Source: Candidatus Omnitrophota bacterium (GTDB lineage: Bacteria > Omnitrophota > Gorgyraeia > 2-01-FULL-45-10). Taken from it: a stretch of DNA of 54,751 nt. Below, piece after piece: positions 26,935 to 38,100 of the stretch; within the stretch, counting starts at the first letter, position 1; each line of letters starts with the position of its first letter. Position numbers and translations under genes: made by a program. The notes under the pieces are model-generated. The model was not told the DNA's origin. It saw only the letters and a program-made list of their open reading frames with translations, and searched no databases. The stretch spans positions 1 through 54,751 of the forward strand of contig JAUYOL010000020.1 of the NCBI GenBank assembly GCA_030695905.1. The letters run 5' to 3'.

Positions 26935-27992
26935 TGAAGGGCTCTATTAAGTTATTTAAATTATTCGGCATATCGATAAATATACACGTAACATTTTTAC
27001 TGCTTCTGGTATTTTTTCTGTCGGGCGGAATAAAATGGCTTGTGTTATTATTGGGAGTATTCTGTTTTGTCACTCTTCATGAGATATGCCACTCGCTTGT
27101 GGCAAAGTCTTACGGCATAGAGGTGCGCGAGATAACGCTGCTGCCCATAGGCGGCGTCGCTTCAATGTCGTCGATGCCCGAAAAGCCCAGCCAGGAATTT
27201 TTTATTTCAATAGCCGGGCCGCTCTTCAACCTGATGGTTGTAGCTGTATTCTATATTCCGCTGAAAAAGTTTTTGGGCGCGGAAGTGCTCTTTTATCGGC
27301 CTTTTTCCACAGCTACATGGCCGCTTACTTTGGCCTATCTGTATTGGATAAACCTCATCTTAGCGCTATTTAATCTGATACCGGCCTTTCCTATGGACGG
27401 CGGAAGGGTCTTAAGATCACTCCTTGCCCAAAAGATGGGCTATCAGAAAGCTACGAAATTGGCGGTCAACCTGGGCCATATATTCGCGCTCGGATTTGCC
27501 TACTTCGGTATAGTGGGCTTCAACATAATACTGATAGCGATAGCTATATTCATCTATATAGCGGCTTCCAATGAAGGACTCCAGGTTGATTTAAAAGAAA
27601 CCTTGAAAAGATTCAAGGTTAAGGATATACTATCTGCCGATTTTTTCACATTGAATATCGATACAACACTTGCCAAGGTGATGGAACTGGTTCTCCATTC
27701 TCATCAGGAGGACTTTCCTGTAACCCATAAGGCTGATACAGTGGGTTTTGTGACCAGGAATGATGTCCTGGCCGGTATTCACAGCCTGGGCGCGGACGCT
27801 ACCGTAGGGGAAATAATGAGAAAAGATTTTCCAAAGATCGCGGATACAGACTCTTTGGTCCAGGCGCAGAAGATGATGGAGGAGAGCGGTTTGCGGGCAA
27901 TACCCGTAACCAAGGGCGGCAAGATAATAGGTATAGTTACTATCGAAGATATAGGCAGGGTTTACAGCATCGCTTCACAAAGAAATAAATAA
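26934..27992 (+). CDS. M50 (site-2-type) membrane metalloprotease with CBS pair
   Basis: A 352-residue integral membrane protein. Several hydrophobic segments surround HEICH (residues about 49-53, the zinc site) and NLIPAFPMDGGRVLRSLLA with the third ligand Asp. Two CBS motifs fill residues about 225-350 (KVKDILSADFFTLNIDT and MRKDFPKIADTDSL). This is the M50B/SpoIVFB-like class with C-terminal CBS domains, which bind adenine nucleotides. Such enzymes cleave substrates within the membrane, often regulators. Substrate unknown here. Confidence 0.93.
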   Translation: MKGSIKLFKLFGISINIHVTFLLLLVFFLSGGIKWLVLLLGVFCFVTLHEICHSLVAKSYGIEVREITLLPIGGVASMSSMPEKPSQEFFISIAGPLFNLMVVAVFYIPLKKFLGAEVLFYRPFSTATWPLTLAYLYWINLILALFNLIPAFPMDGGRVLRSLLAQKMGYQKATKLAVNLGHIFALGFAYFGIVGFNIILIAIAIFIYIAASNEGLQVDLKETLKRFKVKDILSADFFTLNIDTTLAKVMELVLHSHQEDFPVTHKADTVGFVTRNDVLAGIHSLGADATVGEIMRKDFPKIADTDSLVQAQKMMEESGLRAIPVTKGGKIIGIVTIEDIGRVYSIASQRNK

Positions 27993-28010
27993 ATAAAAGA
28001 AAGGTTAAAG

Positions 28011-28646
28011 ATGGTTAAGACCATTATAGCGCCAAGCATATTATCAGCCGATTTTTCCGTTCTTGGCCAGGAGATAAAGAAAGTCGAAGCCGGCGGCGCG
28101 GACTGGATACATGTCGATGTTATGGACGGACACTTCGTGCCCAATATAACGATAGGCCCTCTGGTCGTAAAATCGATAAGACCCGTTACAAAGCTTCCGC
28201 TTGATGTGCATCTTATGATAAAAAATCCTGAAAAATACATAGAAAGCTTTGTGAAGGCCGGCAGTGATATAATAACGTTTCATTCGGAGGTGGAAGAAGA
28301 TCCGAGAGAGATTATAAAACTTATAAGGTATTACAAGAAGAAGGCCGGTATATCGATAAAACCAAAGACTGAAATTAAAAAGATAGAGCACCTTCTTTCC
28401 ATGGTCGACATGGTATTGATAATGACAGTTGAGCCCGGATTCGGCGGGCAGGATTTTATGTTTGACTGCCTTGATAAGATAAGCCAATTGCGCAAAATTT
28501 TCAAAAAGGATATAGAAGTTGATGGTGGTATAAATGATATGACCGCGCGCGATTGTATGGCCAGCGGTGCGAACGCGCTGGTCGCGGGCAGCTATATCTT
28601 CGGCGCAAAGGATTACGCGCTGGCGATAAAGAAATTGAGAGGATAA
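28011..28646 (+). CDS. rpe: Ribulose-phosphate 3-epimerase
   Basis: A 211-residue TIM barrel. APSILSADF, HVDVMDGHFVPNITIGP (metal His-Asp), LDVHLMI, LIMTVEPGFGGQ and EVDGGIN are all conserved. It interconverts Ru5P and Xu5P in the pentose phosphate pathway. GAAAGG precedes the ATG. Confidence 0.96.
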   Translation: MVKTIIAPSILSADFSVLGQEIKKVEAGGADWIHVDVMDGHFVPNITIGPLVVKSIRPVTKLPLDVHLMIKNPEKYIESFVKAGSDIITFHSEVEEDPREIIKLIRYYKKKAGISIKPKTEIKKIEHLLSMVDMVLIMTVEPGFGGQDFMFDCLDKISQLRKIFKKDIEVDGGINDMTARDCMASGANALVAGSYIFGAKDYALAIKKLRG

Positions 28647-28655
28647 GGAGCTTTT

Positions 28656-30080
28656 GTGTCTATAATAAAATTTGGTACTGACGGTTGGAGAGCGGTAATA
28701 AGCGAGAATTTTACTTTCGATAATGTCAAGAAGGTGGCCCAGGCAATGGCAGATTATATATTGAGCCAGAAAGAAGTTCTTAAAGGGCGTGAATTTAAAG
28801 CGGTGGTAGGCTATGATACGAGATTTTTATCATATAAATACGCGGAGATCTCGGCGTGCATCATAGCATCTAACGGCATACCGGTTATACTCGCCGATAA
28901 GGCCAGCCCCACACCTTCTGTAAGCTATGCCATAAAAGACAAGAATCTTGTCGGGGGTATAGTAATAACGGCAAGCCACAACCCCGCAAGATATAATGGG
29001 ATGAAGTATAAGGCCCATTATTCCGGTTCCGCAGGCCCTGAAATAACCAAAAAGATAGAAAGCCTTATAGGCATAAATGATGTTAAATTCAGGCCACTGA
29101 AAGAGCTTAAAGAAGAAGGCATATTAACCGTTGAAGATATCGTTTCGAGGCACCTCGCTTTTATCAAAAAATATGTTAATCTAAAAATTATCAAAGCGAG
29201 CCGCATGAAGGTTTTAGTTGATTCTATGTATGGGGTCGGGGATAACTACATAGCGGATCTTTTGAAGGGCGGCAAGATAAAAGTGGATACTATACATGAA
29301 GATGCTAATCCCGGATTCGGTAATATAAATCCTGAACCGATAATGCCCAACTTAAAAGAGCTTGCCGATATGACCAAAAAATATAAATATTCCGTAGGTC
29401 TGGCTACGGATGGGGATGCCGATAGGCTCGGGGTAACATTGCCCAATGGAAAACTTCTTACCGGCCACAAGGTTATGACGCTTCTATTGCTGCACCTCTT
29501 GGAGGATAAAAAGATTAAGGGCGATGTGATTCAGACCATCTGCGGGACAGCGCTTATAGAAAAGATATGTAAAAAATATGGCCTGAAGATGCACGAGACC
29601 CATGTAGGGTTCAAGTACATATGCGACATAATGCAGAAGGAAGATGTTCTGATCGGAGGCGAAGAGACCGGCGGGGTAGCGTTCAAAGGATATATACCTG
29701 AACGCGACGGTATATTGTCGGGCCTTCTCATACTTGAGATGATGGCCACAAGGCGCAAGAAGCTGGAAGATATCATAAAGAGCGTCGACAAAGAATACGG
29801 CACATATGAATACAGGCGACTTGATATGAGGGTGCCCGACGACAAAAAGAACATGTTGATGGATTACCTCAAACAGAATACCCTTAAAAAAGTACTCGAC
29901 ATGGATGTGGTCGAGGTTAAAAATTACGATGGATATAAATTCATTTGTAAAGACCGCTCATGGTTTATGCTGCGGCTTTCAGGCACCGAACCCATAGTAA
30001 GAGTATACGCGGAAGCGCCGAATGAGAAGACGGCATTGGCAATATTGGAATTTGGAAGAAAGTTAGTCAACGCTCTATAA
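28656..30080 (+). CDS. Phosphoglucomutase/phosphomannomutase family protein
   Basis: A 474-residue alpha-D-phosphohexomutase with GTG start after a good AAGGAG site. [10 protein letters not shown], the phosphoserine loop [12 protein letters not shown], the metal loop [10 protein letters not shown], the sugar loop GGEETGG and the phosphate loop [12 protein letters not shown] are all intact. Substrate (glucose, mannose or glucosamine phosphate) cannot be fixed from motifs. The manC-like gene upstream makes a phosphomannomutase role plausible. Confidence 0.9.
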   Translation: MSIIKFGTDGWRAVISENFTFDNVKKVAQAMADYILSQKEVLKGREFKAVVGYDTRFLSYKYAEISACIIASNGIPVILADKASPTPSVSYAIKDKNLVGGIVITASHNPARYNGMKYKAHYSGSAGPEITKKIESLIGINDVKFRPLKELKEEGILTVEDIVSRHLAFIKKYVNLKIIKASRMKVLVDSMYGVGDNYIADLLKGGKIKVDTIHEDANPGFGNINPEPIMPNLKELADMTKKYKYSVGLATDGDADRLGVTLPNGKLLTGHKVMTLLLLHLLEDKKIKGDVIQTICGTALIEKICKKYGLKMHETHVGFKYICDIMQKEDVLIGGEETGGVAFKGYIPERDGILSGLLILEMMATRRKKLEDIIKSVDKEYGTYEYRRLDMRVPDDKKNMLMDYLKQNTLKKVLDMDVVEVKNYDGYKFICKDRSWFMLRLSGTEPIVRVYAEAPNEKTALAILEFGRKLVNAL

Positions 30081-30082
30081 AA

Positions 30083-31879
30083 ATGGATAAATCATTAATA
30101 AGAAATTTTTCTATAATAGCCCATATAGACCATGGCAAGTCCACGCTTGCCGACAGGATATTGCAGGTGACGGGCGCTATAAGCGAGCGCGAATTTCACG
30201 ATCAGATGCTTGATGATATGGATCTTGAGAGGGAGCGCGGCATTACCATTAAAGCTAGCGCTGTACGCCTGAATTACAAGGCAAGGGACGGCGTTTCGTA
30301 TGAACTGAATCTTATAGACACTCCGGGCCATGTCGATTTTACCTATGAGGTTTCTAAATCTATCGGCGCGTGTGAAGGCGCCCTTTTAGTGGTAGACGCT
30401 GCCCAGGGTATAGAAGCCCAGACAGTGGCCAATCTTTATCTGGCCATGGAGCACAATCTTGTGATAATCCCTGTTATAAACAAGATAGACCTGGCCAACG
30501 CCGAAATAGAAAAAGTAAAACATGAGATATCCGACATACTTGGATTGGATAAGAACGATATTTTATTGGCAAGCGCTAAGGTCGGGACCGGCATAACAGA
30601 AATTCTCGAAGCCGTTGTAGAGAGAATACCCGCGCCCAGGGGTGATGCGGCAAATCCGTTGCAGGCGCTTGTCTTCGATTCAAAATATGACGCATATAAA
30701 GGCGTTATCATACTCGTAAGGTTAATGAATGGAGCTCTAAAAAAAGGCACGCGCGTGATGATGATGGCAAGCGGTAACTCGTATGACGTTTTAGAAGTAG
30801 GCGTCTTTAAGCCCGGAGCCCAACAGATTGGTAACCTGGAATGTGGAGAAGTAGGATATATCGCATGCAATATAAGAGACGCCAAAGAGGTTTCGGTAGG
30901 AGATACTATTACAGACGCGGACAATCCGGCATTATCGGCTCTTCCTGGATATAAGAAAGTAAGGCCGATGGTCTTCAGCGGCACCTATCCGGCGAATAGC
31001 GCGGATTTCCCCGCGCTTAAAGACGCCATAGAGAAGATGCGGCTTTCCGACGCATCTTTCGTATACGAACCGGAGAAGTCCGCCTCGCTTGGCATGGGTT
31101 TTAGATGCGGCTTTTTAGGCCTTCTTCACATGGAGATAATACAGGAGAGACTGGAAAGGGAATACGACCTGAACCTTGTTATAACAACGCCCAGCGTTAT
31201 CTATAAGATAACAAAGAATAACGGTGAAGTGGTGGAAGTAGACAATCCTATGAAGTTGCCCAATCCTGGCGAAATACAATCTATAGAAGAGCCGTATGTA
31301 AAGGCATACATGATAATACCGAAAGAGTATATGGGCAATGTGCTTGAACTTTCGGAGTCGAAACGCGGAGTGTATGTCTCTACGCAGTACCTGGATGAGT
31401 CAAGGACGCAGATAGTATATGATATTCCATTAGCTGAAGTAATAATAGATTTTTATGACAAAATAAAATCTGTTACCAAGGGCTATGGCTCGCTTGATTA
31501 CGAGCTGTTGGATTACAGGCCCACGAATATAGCGAAATTGGATATACTTATAAATGGGGAAGTGTGTGACGCTCTCTCGTCGATCGTATTCAAGGACAAA
31601 GCTTATGCCAAGGGCAAGGCGGTCATAGAGAAGTTGAAGGAAAATATTCCGCGCCACTTATTTCAGATAATACTGCAGGCCGCTATAGGCGGACAGATTA
31701 TAGCCAGGGAGACTATAAAATCGGTTGGGAAAAATGTTACCGCAAAATGTTATGGCGGTGATATAACAAGAAAGAGAAAGCTTTGGGAAAAACAGAAGGA
31801 AGGCAAAAAGCGCATGAAGCAGTTTGGCAAGATAGAGATACCGCAGGAAGCGTTTTTGGCCGCGCTGAAAACATCATAG
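30083..31879 (+). CDS. lepA: Elongation factor 4 (LepA)
   Basis: A 598-residue translational GTPase. G1 is [15 protein letters not shown], followed by [24 protein letters not shown] and [10 protein letters not shown]. The C-terminal LepA-specific domain has [20 protein letters not shown]. Length matches the family. It precedes lepB, the usual lepA-lepB pairing. Confidence 0.98.
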   Translation: MDKSLIRNFSIIAHIDHGKSTLADRILQVTGAISEREFHDQMLDDMDLERERGITIKASAVRLNYKARDGVSYELNLIDTPGHVDFTYEVSKSIGACEGALLVVDAAQGIEAQTVANLYLAMEHNLVIIPVINKIDLANAEIEKVKHEISDILGLDKNDILLASAKVGTGITEILEAVVERIPAPRGDAANPLQALVFDSKYDAYKGVIILVRLMNGALKKGTRVMMMASGNSYDVLEVGVFKPGAQQIGNLECGEVGYIACNIRDAKEVSVGDTITDADNPALSALPGYKKVRPMVFSGTYPANSADFPALKDAIEKMRLSDASFVYEPEKSASLGMGFRCGFLGLLHMEIIQERLEREYDLNLVITTPSVIYKITKNNGEVVEVDNPMKLPNPGEIQSIEEPYVKAYMIIPKEYMGNVLELSESKRGVYVSTQYLDESRTQIVYDIPLAEVIIDFYDKIKSVTKGYGSLDYELLDYRPTNIAKLDILINGEVCDALSSIVFKDKAYAKGKAVIEKLKENIPRHLFQIILQAAIGGQIIARETIKSVGKNVTAKCYGGDITRKRKLWEKQKEGKKRMKQFGKIEIPQEAFLAALKTS

Positions 31880-31945
31880 TTAATTCCTGCGAAGCCCTAC
31901 CGGCTATTTAGAGCCAAAGGGCGAAGCAGAAAAAGGAAAGGCATA

Positions 31946-32527
31946 ATGGTTAAAGAAAAGATCAAATCTGAAATAAGGGAATGGACCGAATCGATAATAA
32001 TCGCGCTGATATTGGCGCTTCTGATAAGGACGTTCGTCGTGCAGGCTTTTAAGATACCATCAGGATCGATGATACCTACATTTGAGATAGGAGACAGGAT
32101 ATTTGTTAATAAATTTCTGTATGGCGCGCGCATACCTTTTACGAATATAAGGCTTCCGTCGGTAAGGGGGCCGCAAAGAGGCGATATCATAGTTTTTGTT
32201 TCGCCTGAAGCGCCGAAAAGAGATTTTGTAAAAAGGCTTATAGCTACCGCAGGAGAAAAGGTCGAGGTAAAGAATGGCAATATTTATATAGACGGCAAGG
32301 ATACCGATATTCCCGCTTCCATACGCTCAAACTATTATTACAACAGAGGAGATTACGCGAAAGAGGGTGAAGCGATAACCGTTCCAAAGGATTCTCTCTT
32401 TGTATTGGGTGATAACAGCGCGAATTCAAGAGATTCACGCTACTGGGGATTTGTGCCGAAAAATAACCTTATCGGCAAAGCCATGTGTATTTATTGGCCC
32501 ATAAAAAGGATCCGCGCTATAAAATGA
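31946..32527 (+). CDS. lepB: Signal peptidase I
   Basis: A 193-residue membrane serine protease. One N-terminal membrane segment (IIIALILALLIRTFVVQAF) precedes the nucleophile Ser in IPSGSMIPT. The catalytic Lys is in RDFVKRLIA, and GDNSANSRDSRYWGFVP is the conserved box E region. It removes signal peptides of exported proteins, which would include the giant proteins with Ala-x-Ala-type sites. It follows AAGGAAAGG and overlaps pgsA (ATGA). Confidence 0.95.
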   Translation: MVKEKIKSEIREWTESIIIALILALLIRTFVVQAFKIPSGSMIPTFEIGDRIFVNKFLYGARIPFTNIRLPSVRGPQRGDIIVFVSPEAPKRDFVKRLIATAGEKVEVKNGNIYIDGKDTDIPASIRSNYYYNRGDYAKEGEAITVPKDSLFVLGDNSANSRDSRYWGFVPKNNLIGKAMCIYWPIKRIRAIK

Positions 32528-33087
32528 TGAATCTTGCGAATAAGATAACGATAAGCAGGATAATACTAACACCGCTTTTTATAACAGCGATAGTTTATTC
32601 CAGGACGGACATCGCGCTGGTCTTCTTCATACTGGCGGTAATTTCCGACGGACTGGATGGTTTCATAGCCAGGACGCGCAATGAAAAAACTATCCTGGGC
32701 ACGATACTCGATCCCGTAGCCGACAAGGTACTATTGATAAGCGCGTTCATATGCCTCGCGATAGTAAGTAATATCCCGGCCAATCTAAGGCTTCCCGCTT
32801 ATGTGCCCATAATAGTGATCTCACGCGACGCTATAATAGTATTGGGCTCGATAATGATACATGTCGTTAAAGGTAATATCAAAATCGAGCCGAGCTTTTG
32901 GGGCAAATTCACAACTTTTTTTCAGATGATGACGATAGTGAGTATACTGGTAAGATTTAACTATTCGGAAATAGTGTGGGACATAGCTACGGTGCTCACT
33001 GTAATATCCGGAGTGGACTATATGATCAAAGGCAGCCGCGTCTTAAGTGAGAATAATTTAAACAAGCAGGGGGAGCATAAAAGATGA
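32524..33087 (+). CDS. pgsA: CDP-diacylglycerol--glycerol-3-phosphate 3-phosphatidyltransferase
   Basis: A 187-residue membrane enzyme. I start it at ATG 32524 (overlapping the lepB stop), giving MMNLANKITISRI, the family's usual N-terminus; the longer frame from 32485 lies inside lepB. The CDP-alcohol phosphotransferase motif D-G-x2-A-R-x8-G-x3-D-x3-D is complete (DGLDGFIAR through GTILDPVADK). It makes phosphatidylglycerol phosphate. Confidence 0.93.
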   Translation: MMNLANKITISRIILTPLFITAIVYSRTDIALVFFILAVISDGLDGFIARTRNEKTILGTILDPVADKVLLISAFICLAIVSNIPANLRLPAYVPIIVISRDAIIVLGSIMIHVVKGNIKIEPSFWGKFTTFFQMMTIVSILVRFNYSEIVWDIATVLTVISGVDYMIKGSRVLSENNLNKQGEHKR

Positions 33088-33740
33088 TATCGGTTTTAGT
33101 TTTTTTAGCGGCGATCTTATCGGCCTATCTGATAGGTTCTATGCCGACAGGGTTCTTAATGACCAAGATATTCAAGGGTGTGGATATAAGAGGCGTAGGT
33201 TCGAAAAATGTCGGAGCCACCAATGTGTATCGTACCGCGGGAAAGCTGCCAGGCTTCTTGACACTTTTTATAGATATAGCTAAAGGCATATTGGTCGTTA
33301 CGGTAGTGGCCCAGTTTTATTACGTGCTTCTTCAGGACCTGGATTATATATTTTTCAGAACGCTCTTGGGATTGATAGCAATATTCGGCCACATATGGAG
33401 CGTCTTCTTGAAATTCAAAGGAGGCAAGGGAGTTGCTACCACAATAGGAGTCACTGGAATAATTGCGCCGATCCCGCTTCTATTATCACTGGTGGTATGG
33501 CTTGCGGTATTTATTCCAACAAAGTATGTGTCGCTTGGCTCAATACTTTTTGGAATATCCCTTCCGATATTTTCCGCTCTATTAAACGAGCCATTTTATG
33601 TATCTATATTTTGCGTAATAATTTGTCTTATCAACACTTATAAACACAGAGAGAATATAGCCAGATTGTTAAAAGGGGCGGAGAATAAGACCATCCTTTC
33701 TAAGAAATGTCCAATTTCCCCGTCGAGGGCACTAGACTAA
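33084..33740 (+). CDS. plsY: Acyl-phosphate glycerol-3-phosphate acyltransferase
   Basis: A 218-residue polytopic membrane protein. IGSMPTGFLMTKIFKGVDIR, GSKNVGATNVYR, GHIWSVFLKFKGGKGVATT and TYKHRENIARLLKGAE are the PlsY motifs. It acylates glycerol-3-phosphate with acyl phosphate. The last residues after KGAENKT (ILSKKCPISPSRALD) are not family-like. They probably come from sequence at the insertion-element junction near 33708, so the native C-terminus was replaced or extended. Confidence 0.93.
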   Translation: MISVLVFLAAILSAYLIGSMPTGFLMTKIFKGVDIRGVGSKNVGATNVYRTAGKLPGFLTLFIDIAKGILVVTVVAQFYYVLLQDLDYIFFRTLLGLIAIFGHIWSVFLKFKGGKGVATTIGVTGIIAPIPLLLSLVVWLAVFIPTKYVSLGSILFGISLPIFSALLNEPFYVSIFCVIICLINTYKHRENIARLLKGAENKTILSKKCPISPSRALD

Positions 33741-34932
33741 AGACACCACGGCCATAGCAAAAAGACAATTTTTTCGCGAAGAGCCTAATATTTTATCTCT
33801 ATGACATTCTGCCGTTCACGTATATCAAAGAACGCGTGCCCCGGGCGCTTATAGCCTCCCTCTTTAAGCTTGTACCCCGAATGCGCTCGTCTGAAGTTAT
33901 AATATCTCATAAAAGCTTCCAGGTCTTTGTTAAGCTCTTCTAAGGACGTATATTGCTTATCAAGCCGGCACAAGTAGAAGTCCTGCCATATGGTTTGATT
34001 TAAGCGTTCGGCATAGCCATTGGTCCAGGGATGTGCCACTTTGGTCACAGAGTGCCTTATACTCTGTAATCGAAGAGCTTGAGTAAAGAAGCTTTCAGTA
34101 TCTTTGAAGCGCGCATTATAGAACTCAGATCCCTGATCAGTTAATACTCGTCTAATCTTACCCGAAGGAGAGCATCTGACTACATGGTTGACCATAAAGT
34201 CGATAGAGTTCTCCGCCGTCTTTTCGCCATACACCTTCGCCCAGCCGTAGCTGGAATACGTGTCACAGGCCGTATATTGCCATATTTTGCCTAGATTAGC
34301 GACGGAAGCAGTGAATGTGTCAACGCTTACCAGTTCACCCGCTGAATGGCTTTCTACGTGCCTATGCTTGGCAAGGAGAAGAGAATGCTCCTTTTTGGTG
34401 AGAGTAGGCCTACCTTGAGCTTCAGCCCAGAGCCTGCGCTTCATCCTGGTATTAAGACCTTCTTTTTTTAAGAAGTTCCAAATAGCACCATGCGATACCC
34501 CGATAGCTGGATCAGCCGCTATCATTTGAGGACCGTGTGTAGGATTATAATAGACATAATTTAGTATCCTTAATCTTTGTTCCCATCCAATAGCATGAGG
34601 CCGGTTATCAACCTTCCTTACGCGGTCTCTCAAGCCTTCGTATCCTTCAAGCATAAATCTCATTCTCAATTTATAGAACCATCTTTTGCTGACTCGATAT
34701 TTATAACATATCTCACGCCAGGGAATAGCCCTGTACTTCCAATCATCAATCATATTCTTGCGCAACTCAAACACCCTCTCTCTATCTCTCATAATATACC
34801 TCATCTTTCCACCTCCATAATTTACCTTAAAAACAAACAAAAAACAAAAAGAGAATAAAAACTTTGTGCACACATATCGTGGATAATTCATGTTTGTTAA
34901 GTAACAAAAAAGATGGAAATATAGGATTGACA
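33708..34932 (-). mobile_element. Insertion sequence, IS481-like (boundaries tentative)
   Basis: Contains one DDE transposase. Proposed ends: TGTCCAATTTCC at 33708, inside the plsY reading frame, and TGTCAATCC...ATTTCC reading inward from 34932. The two ends share TGTC and a TTTCC core but are not a strong inverted repeat, and no target duplication was evident, so the limits are uncertain by tens of bases. Confidence 0.45.
33785..34804 (-). CDS. IS481-like DDE transposase
   Basis: A 339-residue protein. I start at ATG 34804 because GGAGGTGG lies directly upstream; the longer frame to 34933 has an unlikely aromatic leader. N-terminal helix-turn-helix (WREICYKYRVSKRWFYKLR) precedes a retroviral-integrase-type catalytic core: first Asp in ELVSVDTF, second in VLTDQGSEFYN, and Glu in WTNGYAERLNQTIWQ. 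A C-terminal tail (YYNFRRAHSGYK) is typical of IS481/IS3-like enzymes. The catalytic triad is intact, so the element may be active. Confidence 0.85.
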   Translation of the reverse strand: MRYIMRDRERVFELRKNMIDDWKYRAIPWREICYKYRVSKRWFYKLRMRFMLEGYEGLRDRVRKVDNRPHAIGWEQRLRILNYVYYNPTHGPQMIAADPAIGVSHGAIWNFLKKEGLNTRMKRRLWAEAQGRPTLTKKEHSLLLAKHRHVESHSAGELVSVDTFTASVANLGKIWQYTACDTYSSYGWAKVYGEKTAENSIDFMVNHVVRCSPSGKIRRVLTDQGSEFYNARFKDTESFFTQALRLQSIRHSVTKVAHPWTNGYAERLNQTIWQDFYLCRLDKQYTSLEELNKDLEAFMRYYNFRRAHSGYKLKEGGYKRPGHAFFDIRERQNVIEIKY

Positions 34933-34954
34933 TGCCTATGAGGCGTGATATACT
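34927..34954 (+). promoter_or_regulatory. Strong sigma-70-type promoter at the IS edge, toward the giant gene
   Basis: TTGACA (34927-34932), 16-bp spacer, TATACT (34949-34954). The -35 is a perfect consensus and coincides with the proposed right end of the insertion element, with the -10 outside. This is the layout of hybrid promoters created by insertion elements. Transcription would begin near 34961, about 180 bp before the giant gene. Confidence 0.6.
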
Positions 34955-35011
34955 ATCATCAATAAATTTCTAGGGCCTCCGATTTTTGAAACACACTCGG
35001 GGGAGTTCGAG

Positions 35012-35095
35012 GGTCTTTAGAAAGCAGTTAGATTATTTATTACACAAAGACCAGATAGCCTAGAATAGTTTGCTTGGCAATCTGGTATTTTTATT
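35012..35095 (+). terminator. Terminator-like hairpin (possible attenuator) in giant-gene leader
   Basis: ACCAGATAGCC (35050-35060) pairs with GGCAATCTGGT (35076-35086): ten base pairs and one A-A mismatch around a 15-nt loop. ATTTTTATT follows. Upstream, GGTCTTT (35012-35018) is complementary to AAAGACC (35046-35052), which overlaps the terminator base and could act as an antiterminator arm. The leader from about 34961 to 35141 holds no other gene that I can see. Confidence 0.55.
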
Positions 35096-35141
35096 GCCGA
35101 ATGGTTAAAAGAACAAAATGAAAGAAAGTTAACTATCACAA

Positions 35142-38100
35142 TTGAACACACAAATAAAACCGCATAGAAAATTTCCTCTTGCTATCAGAGTAATAGCTGC
35201 TATCCTGATTGCCGCTTTCTTTGCACAGGACATCGTATGGGCAAACCCGGATTGCCTTCAGATCCAGCTTCGCGCCAAACAAGATAATTTCAAGCCTTCA
35301 TTCTATTCGCAATGTTTATTGAGAAGCACAGACCTGATGGCTATTTCGCGCGCCTTAGAATTGTTAGGCGCAGAATATCAAGAAAAGGTTAATGCTAAAT
35401 TTGGAAGTAACGAGATGGCTTTTGCTTATGCGGAAGTTTTTAATACCGCGAAGGGCGTATTACGCGATTTTGATAATAAGAAGATACTCGAGGTGGGTCC
35501 GGGATACGGTATTTTCATGCACACCATGAAGAAATTTTCCGAAGAGACAGGAGTGAGATTAGAATTGACGGGCCTTGAGAAAGATGAGGCGAAGGCAAAA
35601 TACGCGAGGGATGAAGGCAAGTTAAACGTAATAACCGGTGATATTACCAAAGCTCCGGAGCAGTTGAAAAATGAGCAATTTGATGCTGTTGTAGTGCGAT
35701 GGCCTTACTTTGAAATATGGGGACAGAAATATATATTGGACTACATCAAAGGTTGCTATGAGATGACCCGTCCGGGCGGGGTGTGTATCATAGATACAAA
35801 TGTGCATTATCTGGCTGCTCGAGCATATAGCCTTGAGCGTATCTGCTTCGATGCTGGTTTTGATGTTGAAGGTAAAAAATCCTATACTGATAGCAAATTT
35901 TTAATTCTTCGAAAACCGCAATCCGGGAGGAAGAGAATACACCCGGTTTTGAGAGTTTTGATAAGTGGTATTGTTTCGAGTGTTCAAAGGGCGGCAGAAA
36001 AATCGGGAAAGAAAAAATATGGAATGATCGATATCAGCGAAATTAACGACGCTGATTCATTGTCAGATTACATTGATAAGCTGGAGAAAAAGTCCGGGTA
36101 CGGGCAGCTTTTAGATGCAACGCGGCAAGAGAAAGAATTCCTAAAGCCGTTATTCGATCTATTATTTAAAAAACTTGAAAGCGATTTTGAGGATTCTGGC
36201 GATTTTGTGGCGTTATGTAAACAAGTGCTGAAGAACAGTGACGCCTATGACCTGCGGGCAAGGCTGAATAATGAAGATGCTGCTTTATTCAACGAATTCA
36301 GAAAGTTAAAGCGCAAAGATAAGGATATCCCCGTAGGGCTTTACGGCCTGCTATTATTCTACCTGACCGCCAATCCAAAACCTTATTTCCGTCATCTTTA
36401 TAAAGAGATAATGAAGGCGCGGCCGATAACAGAGCTTGCTTTGGGCAGGAAAGGTATATCGTTTCGTACACGCGGTGACAGTATAGTTCATCTTTATCCT
36501 ATGAATCTTTTGCATGAGGGGCCCGACGCCGTTTACAGGAAGTCATTGAATGCAATGGTCGGAGAAAAAGAACCTCATGATGTGAGGGGTAAGCCCGACG
36601 CAAATGATCTGAAGATTAAACGCGCGGTAGAGATCGGGAGAAGACATGTCGCAACATATAGGCGCTATAGCTCCGAAGAAAGGGAAGCGCTTGAAAAAAG
36701 GATAGCTAATTTCGAAAAGAAAGCCACGGTTCTTGAATTAAGAGATATGAAGACATTTCTTCTTTTCTCTGAGCCGGGACTTAACATAGTAAGGCCAATT
36801 CATGCGGGCAGAACCAGGAGCGCCCACTATCTTTCGAAGCGCCTTATAGATACTCTTAAAAAAGACGATGACGAAGATATGAAATTACTCTGGATCCTGC
36901 TTAATTTTAGCCAGGGGGTCGTTGATACATATGAGCAGATGATGAAAGAAGAAGGCAGTCCACAGGATATTCAAAAGAAGCTCTCCGGGCTTAATGAGCG
37001 GTTTTTCGAATTGGAAGACACTCATTTGCTGCCCCCGGAAAAACTGAAGGAAAAGCTTGCCGCGTTGATGGAGGAGGATACCCTTATCAAGTATAAAGAT
37101 GTCTTTGTGGCAGCGGAAAACGAGGAAAAAGAGGTTGATGTTCTCATGCAAGCCACGCACAATGTCAGGGACAGACTGGCTATTGAAGAAATGGAATTTG
37201 CAGCAAGTCTGCTTCGAGTACTACTTGTTAAACAGTCTGAAAACGCGATAATGATGTGCCGTCATCTGCTATATAGGTATGAAGGGCTGGGCCTGCATTC
37301 GGAAGCGGACAGGGCGTATAGAAATTTAGATTATCTCGTATCCACACTTCAAGCTTATGATTATGGGCGTCTGCCTTTTGAATTTCAGGAAGAACTGATA
37401 TTTACCGCTCTCGCTTTTGAACGATGGGATGAGGTTAAGAATGAGTTAAAGACACTTTTAACGGGCAAAGGATATACGAGAAATGTGAGAGTGGCAGAAT
37501 TGGAAATATTAAAAAATGATATTATTACCGCCGACTTTATAAGTAAGCTTATGCATGCGCTGCACGCCCAAAAAGCCGCGGCTACTCCGGAAAAGTTGCC
37601 TATTGTAGAAGATGCTGAAAAGTTTGCGATAAAGCTGTTAAGCGATTATTCTAAGAACGGGTTTAGCGCCCTAAAGGAGCAGGATATTGACCCGGATTAT
37701 GATACGCCGCCTGGCCCGATGCCTGCCAGGGGTCAATATAAAGGCAATAAGGGTAAAGAGCTTAAGGATATCAGCGCGGGAGTCTGCATTCTTACCTCCC
37801 TTTGCGCGATCGATTACCGGATCGCTTTGATAGCCGGCGCAGCGCTGGTCGTGATAGGCGTCCTTGGATTCATCGATAGTGTTGCCGGATCACCAGACCA
37901 TATTTTGAAAGCTATCAGAAATACCCCCACGTTTGAATTTCCGTTTAACGGCAAGGTCTTCATGGACTATAAACGGGAAGCCGAATTTGATAAAAACAGT
38001 CAGCTAAGAGTGGTTCTTGCGAAAGGCCTGCTCGAGACGGATATTTTTAATAAAATGCAGGCACTGATTAGAGCGGTTAAAGGCAGCGATAAGCAGGTTG

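Noticed and set aside
31880-31945. Inverted repeat between lepA and lepB (CTGC...CCCT and AGGG...GCAG)
   Set aside because: The central four bases of the arms do not pair and no U-run follows, so a terminator is not supported.
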